64,000 bases of DNA, taken from Climacteris rufus (lineage: Eukaryota > Chordata > Aves > Passeriformes > Climacteridae). The number at the start of each line of letters is the position of its first letter. Position 1 is the first letter of the stretch. The translations under genes and the position numbers were made by a program. The notes under the pieces were generated by a model. The model saw only the letters and a program-made list of their open reading frames with translations, ran no database searches and was not told the origin of the DNA. The stretch is from the NCBI GenBank assembly GCA_013398175.1, contig VZRZ01004225.1:1069426-1133425 (forward strand), read 5' to 3'. This document shows, piece after piece, positions 11,102-25,000 of the stretch.

Positions 11102-13754
11102 TTAAAGTCCACAATGGGGTTGAGGGGACATGATCTCTATCAGCTGCCAGAGGAAAAAAACACTACGCAAAGAACAAATGCACATAAGTGCCAAAAACAC
11201 ACACAACTTAGTGGCACCTACGTGTGCCTATCTTGCCCCCTCCTTCCCCAAATCACAACCATAGTTTTTGAAAATAATCTTCAGGGTCTCTGCAAAGTCA
11301 TCTCAAAATAATACTGACGGATTAATCTTTTGAATGCTGCAGATCATGCAACTGCAAACTTTAGGACACAACTAATCATGATGCTTTTTAAATTGTTTAC
11401 CTGGAAAAAGAAGAAAAAGTTCTCCCGAAGGGTTTTAAGAGTTCCAGAAAGTAAAAGTTCTGAGTCATATAACACTTTACAGATTAGTTCTATATTAATG
11501 TATCTTAAATAAAAAAACAGAATTGGGTCTTTTATAACACATTGGTAAGTACCAAGCAGTAGTTCCTTTCCATTTACTATAATAAATGTCAAAACTAATG
11601 TTGGGTTATAAGTAACAGTTATAAAGCAAGAAAAAATATTAAATTTGTGGGTTTCTACCTTCCATTCTGGCTCCTTTGAGTGGATGTTTTGCCTGTGGGC
11701 TTGATTCCATAGGATGTTTAAATACAGAAATAAATATATAAATAATTATAAGCTAATGAATAGTGTCACCAAGGTCAGTGAAACTATTTATGTTTAACAT
11801 TATGTATATGCCTAAAGTGCTTTGCTGGACCACAGCCCATATTAACTTCTGTTTTATACAAAAATACGGTGAAGAGTTTCATAAAATAGACGACACCATC
11901 TTAAAGGATATTGTGAATCTCATCAATGTTCTGCTGGCTTTGATATATAGCTCTTAATGAATAAATGTACTCTGAGACTTACTGGGATCCTGTGCCGGGC
12001 CATTACATTTCAGACACATAATGTTTTGTCATTGCACAATAATCTGTGTAGAATATAGAGGAAATTATACACAACCTGGAGCACCAGCTCAGTATTTCAG
12101 TGCCTTTAAGTATTACAACCAGCATAATTCAAGGTGTGAACACATTTGCAGGTCTCTTCAAGAGATCCAAACTCCTATTTTGGTAAGTATTTTTGCAAGA
12201 GATTAAGGAGCGAATAATCAGGTAAAAATTCCCTAAAGAGGGAATTACAATTCTATGAACAACCTCCAAATTAATCCCTCTAAATTATTACAATGAGATT
12301 TGACAACGTATATGTATAAAATCAATCTAAACCACAAATGTTTCAAGAGATGAAATCAAAAATAACTTCCAGATTATACATAACTGCTAGCAACACTAGA
12401 AGAAAAACTCTCCCATTTCTCATGTAAAGAATGTCTTGGGTGACATTCCGTCTTTCAGAACTGCCGAACTTGCTACTTTCCTATGAAACTTGGATATTAA
12501 GGATTTGGCTCTTTCAAGTCACAATGTGTGATTAAATAGGGCTATTTTGTTATTTTTGGTAAGTTACATTTCACAGAACCTGGCCTTTATATATTAACAT
12601 CTAATCAGTGATAAAAAAACACATTTCAAAATACTTTTCTTTTTTCATAATATTTTTGCTTTTCTGAAAACTCTGAATGCTCACTTTCCTTCTTTAATTT
12701 GCTGGGTGATAAACCATAAAGAAACAACAATGATTATTATTTATATTTAGAATAATATACAATTGAAAGTCTAAGATTTCTAAGCTACATTAAAACCTAA
12801 GTATTTTTAGAATTGTGAGATCATTCTGTTATCATCTTTCTGTGGAACTTTCATTTCTGCCTTTTCTGTACTGAAGCAAAAGTTTCATCCAGTTAAGTTT
12901 CATTTGAAAATAAAAATATTTCCTCCAGATTATACTTTGGCAAAAGGAAAATACGTTTCCTTACACTTTACAGTACAGCATATGCAGAGAAACAGAAAAC
13001 TTGCTCTGTATTTTATGACTTTTTACAAAAAGCACCCTTAAAGAAAAAAAATGTAGAGAAAGAAATACTGTTAGAGAATAGCATATTTTAAACTCATAGT
13101 CTTATGATATTTATTAGTATTGATTCTTCTTACATGTCTTTCTATTCTGTTACTGTTCTAAGACTATATGAAAAATAGTGATCAGGAATATCATCATCCA
13201 TAAGAAATGAATCATTTTCTAAACGGGGAAGAACCTGCTTAGCTCTCCTGTATAGCATATTTAATAAATGATATGCTGGAAACAAAATTTCCAGAGTTGA
13301 GCTGTCAGTGGGGGGTAGAGCTAAATGTTGCCAACTAATTGAAAACAAAAAAAGGACAGAAAAGACCAGAGGAAAAAGGATCAGTTCTGAGAGAAACATC
13401 TCAACAAGTGAAAGAGCAAAAAGTGCCTGGGCTGTGGACAAAAGGAAAAATAAGTAGACAAAATAAAAAACAAGCACAAAAAGTAAAGTTCATGCTTTCA
13501 AGAAGAAAAAAAAAATCAATTATTGTGTTGGATGTATTAAATACTGCTCAATGTTCAGTCTCTACAGTGTTATTCCTCCCTCTATACAACTACAGTAGTT
13601 GTCCAAAAATGATGATTAAAAGATTTCAGGTTGCATGACACCTTTAAATCTCTCCTAGATAAGGAAAGCTTCTGTTCTGGGCTCCTCAACACCTGAAGCA
13701 AAGCAATGAGAGTACTCCTGAAGGCCTGGGCATAGGGAAGGATGGAGTAAGTGG

Positions 13755-13832
13755 AAAAAAAACCAAAACAAACAAACAAACACACACACACAAAAAAAAA
13801 AAAAACCACCAAAAACACAAACAAGAAAAACC
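13755..13832. repeat. A/C-rich compound microsatellite
   Basis: The tract moves from aaac units (about 13764-13780) through a short (CA)n run to an A-run of about 14 (to about 13805), then continues as A/C-rich sequence. On the minus strand it gives frames of F, V, C and G that look membrane-like but come only from the repeat. Confidence 0.85.
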
Positions 13833-15843
13833 TGGAACAGAGAAGAGAAAAAAATAAAAGGATAAGGATCAGTTGACCACTGTGGGATAGATGTTTGTGA
13901 ATTTATTATGATGGGTCTAAACTGACTGTGAGGCTTTTGACCCATAGACAGCCCCCTTGAAAAAACCTCCTCTCTCAGATGTAGATCTGAATTTTGCTAT
14001 AGATTATTATTACTACAGTACTGAGTGAAACATTTTAAAATTAGTCCATCTGACTTATTTGCACAGAACCAATGTTCTTATAGATAAGAAAGACAGGGAA
14101 AGCTTCTGGAATCCCTTGTGCTGAATCAGTCTGGCAAAGTGATATTTGGAAGAAGTAAAATCTAGAATTATTATGCAAGTTTTGAAAATTAGGGTACTAT
14201 AATACAGTAAATGATGAAACACTGTGAATTATTTTCCTCAATTATCCATTTAGCACCATCAGAGATGATGCATATGCCAACTCTGCCAAATTAAAAATGA
14301 GGGTTGAAAAACACCTGACTCCTATAAATTCATGAAATGAAAAAGAACAAACAGATCAGAGGATAAAACTACACTAAATATATACAAACTCAATGGCCTC
14401 TGAGCATCATTGTTGGTAAAACCATATCCTGTAATTATTTCTCTGAAGTCAGTGTGACACCACAGAGTGTTAAATATTCATTCTTTGGAATAAATATGAA
14501 TTTAGAACTATTCATCTTTTTTCAAACATCTGACATGCTGCATAAACAGAAAGTATATACGGGGGTTTTTTAAGTAAACAATACAATAAGCAAAGTGATT
14601 TATTATGCAATTTATCTCTTTCCATCTCTGTGCTGTTCATAATTCAGATCCACACAGGGCAGTTCATATACCATTAATATATCCCAGATGTGTTTGACTT
14701 TAAGGCTATGATCATTTTAAATGTTTTAAAATGTATGCCATTTATCATTAGTGTTATGGTGGTGTCATTCGCATTATTATAGTTAAGGTTGTGTCAGCAG
14801 TTCTATAAGCCTTTATTTTCAGGGGTTCAGAACTTGGCAGTAAGAACGGGCTACAGGCTGAAACCTGGCACAAAGCATCCTGGCTTGGGAGCAATTAAAT
14901 TTCTTTCTGAGAAAGCTAACAAAGGATTTAGTCTTGAAATTCTGCAGAAGAGAAAGAAATGTGTTCATGGTTTTAAGATACAAAGTACTGCTGGCAGATC
15001 TTAGACCTTGTTTTGTGCTGAAATGAATAAAGGCAAAAGAATGTCCTGCAGAAGATGAGAATACTGGTGAGTTGGAGAGGGTAGAGGCTAACCACTATCC
15101 TTTTGAGCAGATCAGCTGTGTGTATTTCAAACAATCTAGCAAATACAGCAGGACATCTTAGCGACATCTGCAGCACCTGGAAATGCAATGAGCATACATT
15201 TTGCACAAAACTTCAAATATCAGAAATGAGCATTTAAAAAATTAACCTAGCAGAAGTCTTGCTACATGACAATATCAGGATAAACTTCAATTCAAATGGT
15301 CCTGTTTTATTTGCAACCTCACTGATGTCTCAGTTCTGGCCAGTTTATCTTAACTAAACTGGGATTGGAGTCATAGAGAATTACTACACCACACAGCTAA
15401 TATTCAATCAGAAATCCTGACAACTATTTCAAGACCCTTATCCTGCTCTGAAACTCTTAAATAGATACATTCTGCAAGGAGCATACATTAGGCTCTTCTA
15501 GAAACTAAGTTGGTAGTAGAGGAATAGAGAGTACAGAAAACCCCACACTGTAGTAGTGGTCTGCCAACTTTCCAGTTTGAAGTTATAGTTTGTCTCTCTC
15601 TCTGCCACAGCACGGAATTAGTTTCTACTGTCTTACAAAAATAATTTATTTATGAGATCAGAAACAATGGTAAACATCCTATATGTCTGTAGATTCATCA
15701 TGAAAATTGTTTTCAGGGGAGCACTAAAATTATTAAATTTGCCAGATCCACAGCAAGAAGGGTTGGACTACATAGAATTGCCATTTATTTGTTTTCCTAG
15801 CTGCTGCAAACTCCCATACTGTAGAATCTGAGATTCTGTGAGC

Positions 15844-16226
15844 AGGGATTGTTTAGCCTGGAGAAGAGGAGGCTCAGGGAAGACCTTATCACTCTCTACA
15901 AGTATCTAAAAGGAGGTTGTATCCAGATGAGGATCAGTCTCTTCTCCCAGGCAACTGGTGACAGGACAAGAGAACATAGTCTTAAGCTGCATCAGGGTAT
16001 GGTTTAGGTTGGACAATGGGAAGAAGTTCTTCACAGAAAGGGATTTAGCATTGGAATAGGCTGCCCTGGGATTACTGTCCAGGGATTTACTGTCCCTGGA
16101 AGTGTTCAAGAACAGACTGGATGTGGCACTTACTGCCATAATCTAGTTGACAAGGTGGTGTTACGTTATAGGTTGGACTTGATGTTCTCAAAGGTCTTTT
16201 CTAACATAGTTGATTCTGTGACTCTA
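15844..16226 (+). mobile_element. CR1 LINE 3' end (ORF2 C-terminus plus 3' UTR)
   Basis: Starts at 'ggattgtttagcctggagaag', the CR1 segment encoding the LFSLEKR stretch of ORF2, and continues through blocks for reduced copies of 'ctgccctggga', 'ggaagtgttcaag' and 'aggttggacttgatg' to a degraded 'gattctgtgactct' tail at about 16226. It is a 5'-truncated copy, the usual result of target-primed reverse transcription. A short extra piece ('aatctgagattctgtg') just upstream may be the tail of another, older CR1. It has no intact frame. Confidence 0.9.
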
Positions 16227-16272
16227 AGTCCTACTGCCAGTTCTTAGAAAATTCAGATTCATGAGCTACTAG

Positions 16273-16307
16273 TTTGGTTTTTCATTCATTCATTTGGTTT
16301 TTCATTC
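16273..16307. repeat. Two direct copies of a 15-base sequence
   Basis: The sequence tttggtttttcattc occurs at 16273-16287 and again at 16293-16307, a period of 20 bases. It is a short local duplication just downstream of the CR1 end. Confidence 0.8.
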
Positions 16308-19053
16308 TACCAGCTGGGCAATACAGCAAGAGCAGAGCTCTTTTCAGGTTCTGCCTTTGGAATCACCTTTTCCCAGAGAGCACTCATGTTTTTCTCCTTT
16401 CCTAACACAGCTCTTGTAAAAGTAGAGCTCACGGTCCACCCCCAGAGGAATCACGTGTTTCTTCCCAGCAGAATCCACTACTTTGTCTTCCTTTCATTCT
16501 CTTACAGGTATTCAGCAGATCTCCCCATTCCCAAAACTCTAAATTTTATTCTTTCCTACCATGATTTTATTTTCCCTTGCCTTTCTACTCCCTCTGACAT
16601 GACTGCTTCCATGTACATCAATAGGAGTCATGCCCCAGTGTCTTCTCTAAAAATCAATTGCAATGAGGTTATGCCACCTGAAAAATAAGTTGATAACACT
16701 TTAACACTTCTTGCAGGACCATTGCTATTGCTGTCACCCTACCTCCATGCCTAAAAGTCCTGTTGTTGCTGTGCTCTTCTTCTTTTACCTCTGCTACACT
16801 AAAGGAAACTGGTTTCCACTTCCCCTTATTAAGATTGCGTGATTCCACACTAATATGTCACTATTTATTCCTCTCCTGTTACCATATCTTCCTCTGGAAG
16901 ACACGTTGCTTTTCATTCACTCTCTAAGCAAGAAAAATTCCTTATGAGAACTAAGTAGCAGTTCCTGACCAAATACTACAGTTATTCTTAACAGAACCAT
17001 CTTTTCAGTGACACAGCCTGAACATCTCTGATCAGGTAAGCTGAACATTTCTGGTCATGACATGGAAAACTGTAGCTGCCCATCTCATCAAGCAGACTCT
17101 CCCCAGCCAGTCAAGTTATTTAAGACTTTTTACCTCTTGCATCCTGCATTGCTACAAGTTGCAAAACTTGAACGAAAAGGAAGATACTGCTTTTCATGCA
17201 GTTCTTGAATACTTAGGCTTTATGATCAATTGCACCACTTCTGTATAAACAACTAGGGAAAGAATATATTACGCAGCTATCTGGTAAAACATGATTGAAT
17301 AATAACTGATGAGCAAATATTTTATTTGTAGATTCTCCTTACATTCCACCAGAGGGCTACAGAACTCCCAAAATACTGAAAAAAAATTTTTCCAACCTTT
17401 CCAAAGTAAACTATGTTCTGAATGTCATTTCCAAATTGCTACAAGGATAGTTTTTAACTGATTTTTAGAGATAGGTCCAAAATATTCAGCAGAGCTTTTT
17501 AAGATTTTGCAGTTGGCAAACACTTTTTGAATAAAATTTGAGGCAGAGCAGATTTAAATAATAGTTTCAATATATCTGAAGCATTGTCAAAGGGTCATGA
17601 TTTCATTTTTGTCTTCATAAAAATGGAGAAAATGATGCCTACTTTCTTTCATGCACATCCACAACATAGAGCTACACCACACACATCCGTTTTAAAGTTT
17701 CCATTTGTATGTCATTAATTTTCTCTTTTATGAAAAGTTTTTAATTTTCACTCAAAAAAAGTAAGATCCTGCTTCTGGAGACATGTAATTCACTCTTCCC
17801 TTCTAGCAAATACTTCTACTTGTGAGACCATAAGTTGGAATAGTAAAAAACCATGACACATACAGCAAGAGGTTCAAATTTAAAGGAGGGTGGGAACAGG
17901 AAAAAATTGTGCATGTTAGATAAATAATGACATATAAAAGGTTCCTGAGGAAAAGAATAAGGTCGTGAGTAAATTTTCCAACAAAGATTAATACACACTA
18001 CTGATTTTCCTTTTGTATAACTGGACTTAACTTTCATCAGCTTCCATCAAATTAAATTGACAGCCAAATAAAAATTATTGAGCTCTTCAATCTGAGTTAT
18101 GCCAAAACCTAATTCTAGGTAAGAAGAGTGACAGTTAGTAAAGAAGAATTGATCCTTAATCTCCACCTAGCAATATGTTTGGAGCAATGAATAGTAAACA
18201 GTTTAACCTCTTTTTTTTTGTATACAATGCACCGGCCATTTTATTTTTGTTTTACATGCTACCTGGTATTAACTTTTTTCACCTACATTATAAATATGAC
18301 AATCTACACCATTCATGCTGTCAGCTATGAAATAGCAAGATATATCTCTTCAGTCCATACACAAAGGGAAGTTAAATTTATGAATCCAGCAGTAAAGCTA
18401 GTCATTCTTTTATACTATTTTTCCCTTTCAAATTGGTAAAGAGCCTGCATGCCAACTTAAAGCAAACATGCCTCTTCGATACATTTGGTATAAACAAAAT
18501 ACTTTCCTCCTGATATCAGCATTTACAAGTAAAAGTGGAAAGATGCAATGATTTGGCTTCTTTCAAATGGAAAAAGAAGAAACAATTGTACAGTTTGAAT
18601 GGCATAAGAAAAAAACCCAAAGATAGCATGTTTTTCCAGATTCTATTGCTATATTTGCCAAACTAGAAATGGTCTGATGAAGTCTGCAGATTATAAAATA
18701 TATTGCCTTTTCTATATGTGTTGCACTGACACAGTCCAAAGACAAGTAGAACAGCTTAGCTCCATGTATTAGCCCTAAAGCTTCTATAACCTACAGCTGA
18801 TTGCTCTGGAAGCAACAGAACAAGTTCTCTAGAGTCACCATAGAAATTGTAGGGAATACAGTTTCTCACTATTTTGCAATGGTGTTTTGGAATAACTATA
18901 ATGTATCCACAGCCTTCAACACTATAAATGGTGCATCAAAAACATATATCTTCTAACACACTTTCAAATAGAGAATTTTTGCTTTCCTTGAAGAATTACA
19001 TTTCCTATGTATTGCATATAAATGTAATGATATTTATGTATATCATCATATTT

Positions 19054-19105
19054 AAATTAGATTCTAGATAACATTATCTAGATAAATTAGATTCTAGATA
19101 ACATT
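19054..19105. repeat. Tandem duplication with 30-base period
   Basis: A 22-base segment beginning aaattagattctag at 19054 is repeated identically from 19084. The intervening bases form 'atctagat' steps, so the unit is also partly self-complementary around the TCTAGA core. The identity of the copies suggests a recent local duplication. Confidence 0.85.
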
Positions 19106-20121
19106 CTCTCCTATGACTGCAGATCAGCAGACTGGTCTCCATTTCCACACACCGCCTCCCAGTTTCCCAATTTTATAACCTACAAATATGAGGTAAAACA
19201 CACTCATATTTGTATGAGAAACATGAGAGAGTATCTATTCTGGCAGCCTATAGTATGTCCTCTCTTCACAGATTGAACAAAATTTCACTAATAAGGTTAG
19301 CTGTCATGATTTCAAAATCCAAAAGGTTAATAAGTCTCTGGATTGATTTATAAGATGTATCTGATAAAGAAATCAACTTTTGTTTCTATTTAGTTCTTAC
19401 TCATCATAAGCCAACTTTCTTTTTTGACAAACCAGAAGAAAAATTCTCATGTCAATTCTGTTTTGTAATGTCAGAAAGAATTGGGCAGTATTTACTTTAT
19501 TTGAATTCATGAAATTCCATGCCACCTATGCAAGGACAGATTGGAGGCCTTTTTAAAGCTGTTTTAGTTATCATCCAACCCTGAAGCCTATGTAGAGGGA
19601 AAATTCTGTTCACTGTAGCTCTCAGCAAAGAGGTGCACAAGCCCTTAGTGGAAGAAACAGTAAGTGCCAAATTCCCCCAGGTGAAATCAGTGAGATTACA
19701 TGATCGAGAAAATATTAGTCCCATCAAGCAGGAATTAAAAAAAAAAATCACAGTGCTATCACAAGGTGTAGTTAAAAACTTCAAATTAACAGGATAACTG
19801 AGCAATACCTAACAATTTAATTTACCTTACTAAAACAAATATTCAGACCATTTCTCTGATTTGTGTCTGGTCTTGTTCTCTTGAACTCGAGTGTGAAAAG
19901 AATAATTTGACAGTAAGTGGAATTAGGTATTAATGCAGTTAAGATGATTCACTTCAGCCATTCTTCTTATATTTGACAATGCTGCAATACTACAAGCCAC
20001 TGAGTACACCTTCATATACATTCTGCATCTGTCTTACACAACTTGTTCTTCAAATACATCAGTGCGCTGTTGTCTTTTGAAGGTGGCAGGTTGGGGTGAC
20101 ATTCTGCTTTTCTTGGTTCGA

Positions 20122-20174
20122 GTTTTGTTTCATTGTTTTGTTGGTTTTTTTTGGTTTGTTTGTTTTTTTTTTAA
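20122..20174. repeat. T-rich (TTTG)-type low-complexity tract
   Basis: T-runs interrupted by single or paired G over about 50 bases. On the minus strand this is an A-rich tract of the kind often left by retroposition, but no retroposed sequence is recognisable next to it. Confidence 0.8.
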
Positions 20175-22175
20175 TTAAACCCAGAGACAGTACAGAAAGG
20201 TGGACTTCACTATGCTGAATCACATATGTTGATTCATGTCAAATAACCTGATGAGTACTGAAAGAGGGCCAGTATAAATTTAGAAAACTGCAGGATCAGT
20301 TTACACAGGATACTATCTTGAGAAGTCATAAACTGAAGAACACACAGACTTCTTAAGTGCTAGGTTAAAACCTTTAACACAAAATCCTATCATCATTTTG
20401 AACTATTTGACTGTGCAAATTCAGAGAACCTCTTTCTAAAAGAATCCTGTCATTTTTTTCCTCCTCATAAGCACTGCCAGTTTCCCAATGCTCTTTTGAC
20501 AGTATAATCAGTCAATTCAATCACAGAAATTCTATAGCACAATGGTAATTTTCTCTCACTTTTTTTTCTCCCTTTACACTGTCAATTCAAACCACCTGCT
20601 GTAAGCATTGATGTGGAACGGCTTAGTATTAGCTCTGAAATTAGTACCAGTCCCCAGTTAAATACCTGGCACATTCAGTGTGGGACAGACACTGTTAATG
20701 GCATATAAACCCATCAGATGCAATCGGTGCATTCCTCGAGCAAGTATCTTTCCAAGCTATTCAGAGAACACCTTGCTGGTATCACTGCACCAGACTTAAA
20801 AATCAGCCTGAAAGGAATGATTTGAGGAAGGAGGGGGAGAACAAACATAACTGTAGAATCTGTCTTAAAAAGGGAATTTTTATGAATATTCTATTGAATA
20901 CATTAGGTAGCTTCCTATGGCAACATTTTATTTATTCAAATATACCAGTGATGCCTTTAAAAGCACATTTTATAGTACGAAGCATAGAAAATTAATTGTG
21001 CACTGTTTTCAAATAGCAGAAACAAATGCAATTCATGACATTTTATGAAATTTCTCTTCTAAAATCTTTACACTGGGCTTCAACTATATGCACTAACTTC
21101 CGTCACTTAAATAGACTATTAAATCCAATATCTTACAAATGCATCCATTCTCCTGGCCTGTTTAGCTCAGCAGGTAGGTCCATGCACATGAGTCAGTCAG
21201 CAATGATGAAAGGCATTTGCTATAGACTCCTCACAGGGTCATCAATGGACAGTCTGTACAAGATTTTTGCCTTAAATAATATATGAACTAAACACCTTGA
21301 AGTAATTGTCTGTGTGAAGCATCACACTAGGCCAGATAGCTTGTCTGTACAAAGTAAAATAAGATTAAATAATAAATGAATGGTGCAGAGGTTTTCTAAC
21401 GAAACTAATTCTACATGATTTTTTAAGTGGAGGTTGTTCATGAGTTGAGACACCTTCATGATTTTATGCTGGTGTCATGGGGCCACTCCTCTTTGTCAAC
21501 AGTATCTATCTCAGAGGACTGTGTTCTTTTTGGTGATGATGTTAGAAACTCACTGCTCTCCTTCCTTGTGCAAGATAATTGAAGTAGCCTACAAAACCAT
21601 ATGTCAAGAGTTCATTGAATGCTCACTCTCCAATTCAGTTTTGCAAATAATAAACACATCAAGATTTTGACCACACTACATATAGCAAAACTCTAGAAAA
21701 CTGGCATCTATTTATTAATTCATTAACAAATATCATGTACAAACTTTTCACTGGTGGGATTATACTGACAAATCAGTCATAGGATTTTCCCACAGTAGTT
21801 ATAATGTAGGGATTCACATTAAACATTTTCTCTTTAATGCTGGCGAGGGTTTCCAAAACATCTTCCAAATGCAAACGAATACTCTAGTTGATAGCCTTGT
21901 GCAGATATTCTCCCTCTTAAATATGATGCTGCAGGCCATCTCACTCCCAGTTCACAATCACATAAATCCCTGTTAAAACTACAGCTTTATTATCCATATA
22001 AGTACTACTGTAAAATACATAAATTAGTTTGCAAAGCCTCTTTTAATATGATCAAGGAGTTTAAAACCAGTTGGAGAGACCAATGAGACCAGTGGGTCAC
22101 AAGCAGTCCACAGCAGATTTGTTTTCTAATACAAAGTTAATTAATTTAATTCATGCTAAATGCAAAGCTTGTTAC

Positions 22176-22204
22176 AAAAAAAAAAAAAAAAAACAAAAAA
22201 AAAA
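22176..22204. repeat. A-tract of about 28 with one C
   Basis: Eighteen A (22176-22193), one C, then ten A. The minus-strand frame across it begins with a run of F. No processed pseudogene is recognised upstream of the tract. Confidence 0.9.
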
Positions 22205-23089
22205 CCGCAGGTACTAGACATCCCAGAGAGAAGAAATAGCTTGAAAGGAAGAATGTGGGAATATCTTTAGAGGATTTATAGGCCAGTTTTTGGCTGGTGT
22301 AAAGGACCTTACCCCTAGAAAACAAATAGACTTTCCTAGATTTACAGATAACAAAGGTCTTGCCCTTTATCTTTAGGGAAGTAATCTTCACTAAAAGAGG
22401 TGCAGGGCACAATTAATCAAAACATTTCATATACTGGTTTAGACTATTGCCATGTATCTGAAATGTTTGAATCTTAACACTTACTTAAGGCTCCTCTACT
22501 TTAATGGTATGACAATGGCTTCTTTTAACACAGAAGAGGGCTCCAGCAGCTGGTCACATCTTCCCTCACCACTCATGTTTTCTTTGCTAGGCTAATTGAC
22601 ATATCTCATGGAAAAACCTGAACACTGCAAGGCAGCATTTCCAAGATTTCATTTACAAACCACCTCTGGGCTCAGCCCCTCACGTTTGGGAGCTGTTGCT
22701 CTAAACTGAAACAAAACAAATCTAGAAGTAATTCTACCACATTTATATGAATAACAAAAAGATGAGGTGGAAAAAAAGAAAAGGAAAAAAGTATCAAATA
22801 TTTGAATAGAGAAAACAAAATTTAAGAAATAAATAAGTAAAGTTGCTTCTACTAAATTTAATGAAATGTAAAGGCTACCCCTTTAAAATACACAAGCAGC
22901 ATTTGTACAGCTGATAAAGTCCCTGTGACCTTGGCAGCCTTACAGGGGTAATCTTCACGTAAGATGAATTATTCTTGAACAATTGCTCTAATGTATTAGG
23001 CACAAGCATACTGTCCTTCAATATTAGGCATGCTTGTCTTTCCACATCCTTATTTCTATACAAACGTATTTATTAAGGACAAAACAGGA

Positions 23090-23107
23090 GGGTGGGGGGA
23101 AGGGGGG
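23090..23107 (+). other. G-rich tract
   Basis: GGG-t-GGGGGG-aa-GGGGGG lies within a longer purine-rich stretch (about 23087-23135). It has only three separate runs of three or more G, so it misses the canonical four-run rule for a three-tier quadruplex. Two-tier or register-shifted forms are possible. Confidence 0.6.
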
Positions 23108-25000
23108 TGTTAGAAAGAAGGAGAAAAAGAGAGCGATTACATTCTGTATAAATGTGCACCACAATACAAGACCAAACAAATTTATTATAGTCCATGGAGC
23201 TGAAATTATTTGTCAGAATAGACTTTCTTAAAGATTTCAGAGCATAGGACAAATCCCACTGAGCCCTGCTCATAGAAGATTTTAAAGCTTCTGATAAAAA
23301 AAATTTCAGGAATATCAATAGGTAAAGAATGAACAAATAATGTTTGTTATTGACTCAGATGCCACAAACCTACTACTCAGGTATCCCACAAACCTACTAA
23401 CCGACACTCCAGTGACTACAAAGGAAATTCTCTCACATTTATTAAGAAGCGCTTTTCCATCCATCTTCCTGTGTTGATCTTTTGCCTACCAAAATAGTAG
23501 CAATTTGGGCCAAAAATCAGTAGAGACAGAGTCAAACATACTCCATGATCTGAAGAGGCAGCCAAGAAAGTTTATAAGAAAGATTATTGCATCTGATAGC
23601 AAAGATCTGTGCTCAGAAGTACACACCCTTTGTTGATTGCTTCCCCTGCTACCACCCAGCTCCAACTCAAATCCTTTCCAATCCTATTTCTTAGATTCAT
23701 ATAGAGATCTAAGCACTTTGAAGAGGATCCATGTCTCTACAAAGAGGATCCAGACCAAGATACGTCATTACTGAGACAAGCAGAACTACCTATATACTTG
23801 TTTAAACCAAATAACCAGAGGAATTTCCATGTAAAACCCTTGGCAAGCATTAATTAATTAAAAAATATGTACCACTGAATTGAGGAATAAAAATTTGGAA
23901 ATTTGGAAGGTGCTTAGGATCAGAATTGCATTTCTTCCACCTCATGTAAATCTTGAGAGTTTCTAAACAACAGAGACTGTTCAGTTCCTACAGGCTCCCC
24001 TGACCTCTACAATTCCACTTCTGTTCGTGCCCGAAACATCCTTGTTCCCACCCAAGCAAGGGCACAATCATGCACCTATCCGACAGCTACATCCAATAAC
24101 GTGCCCTGATCTGCTGTGTCCTCCAGTCCCGACTAAATGATGCCGCTGTGGGTAGGTTTTGCACAAAATATCACTGCAGTTATGACTTTACTCAAAACCA
24201 GAATCTAGAAGAGAATCACATGTGCTTATATTTGTGCAGTGGCTTATTGGTTAGAATAAGCATGAAAAATAGAGATAGCAGTTTCAATTTCCTCCCCTGC
24301 CTGAAGGATCAAACTCTTAGCGCTCATGCTTACTGTCAGCATCACCCCTGTCAGAGGGCTGGGCACAGGGAGGGGGACTCTGATTTTGCCCCAGTCAATG
24401 ATTATATTAGTAGCTGGTATACAACAAAAGACACATGGAGAAAGCAAGCTACAATGTGAACTTACAACCTCCTACTAAGAGATTTTTTTTTTCTCCCCTG
24501 CATTTGGATTCTCTTGGACTTTAAAAATTGTATGTCAAAATATGAATTGCTAGGCAAGGAAACCCAGATTCTTCAGTACCAGGGCCTAGACAGCAGTATC
24601 GGGTTATTTGCACAGACCTTTCTCCAGGCCACCTAGTAGCACCTCTCTGCTGTGTAGGTCAGGTGAAACCTCACAAGCTTAATGCTTGTTATTGAACCTC
24701 TGCACGCTTAGCAGCTGTTGAACAGTATATACTGCCATTAACATTTTTTTTCTTTTTAGGAAAGAATAGAAAGAGCTCAGAGTTGAATAGGATTTTCACA
24801 TGAGCCAAGTGCAGGAGAGTCTATTGCTGGCCTGCTCTCTCATTCAACACAAACATCACAAATTGATCATTCCAATTGAGTTGTTGGCTCTTAAACACCC
24901 AGGTCAATAAAAACTGGATACATACAGCTGAAGTCAGAATTTGCCCCTTGCACTTTAAACTGTTGCTGAATGTTTCCTATGTAATATGGAGAGTTGGTCT

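Larger units (their letters stand above)
7868..15843. other. Unique AT-rich non-coding sequence
   Basis: About 8 kb without a supported gene or interspersed repeat. It holds the local structural motifs listed separately: the C-rich G-quadruplex motif at 8.8 kb, the alternating CA/TG tract at 10.7 kb, the stem-loop at 11.05 kb and the A/C-rich microsatellite at 13.8 kb. The longest frames (about 110 codons near 10.8 and 13.3 kb) overlap these low-complexity tracts or each other on opposite strands. Confidence 0.6.
16227..25000. other. Unique AT-rich non-coding sequence, part 1
   Basis: No interspersed repeat or exon is recognised. Frames of up to about 100 codons have no family resemblance that I can see. 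It contains the small direct and tandem repeats and homopolymer tracts listed separately. Confidence 0.55.

Noticed and set aside
13582..13945. Minus-strand frames rich in F, V and C that look like membrane proteins.
   Set aside because: They are produced by the A/C-rich microsatellite at 13755-13832 and contain nothing else recognisable.
15720..15843. An additional degraded CR1 tail directly upstream of the 15.8 kb CR1 ('gggttggactac', 'gagattctgtg').
   Set aside because: The matches are short and the spacing between them is wrong for a clear CR1 3' end. It is noted only within the neighbouring entry.
21156..21240. A tRNA-like start, gcctgtttagctcagcaggtag, resembling the 5' half of a tRNA with its A box.
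   Set aside because: No B box (ggttcgaatcc-like) at the right distance, no matching acceptor stem and no clear anticodon arm. It is likely chance or a very degraded tRNA-derived repeat.
23090..23107. A second G-quadruplex call on the plus strand.
   Set aside because: Only three separated runs of three or more G are present, so the canonical four-run definition is not met.
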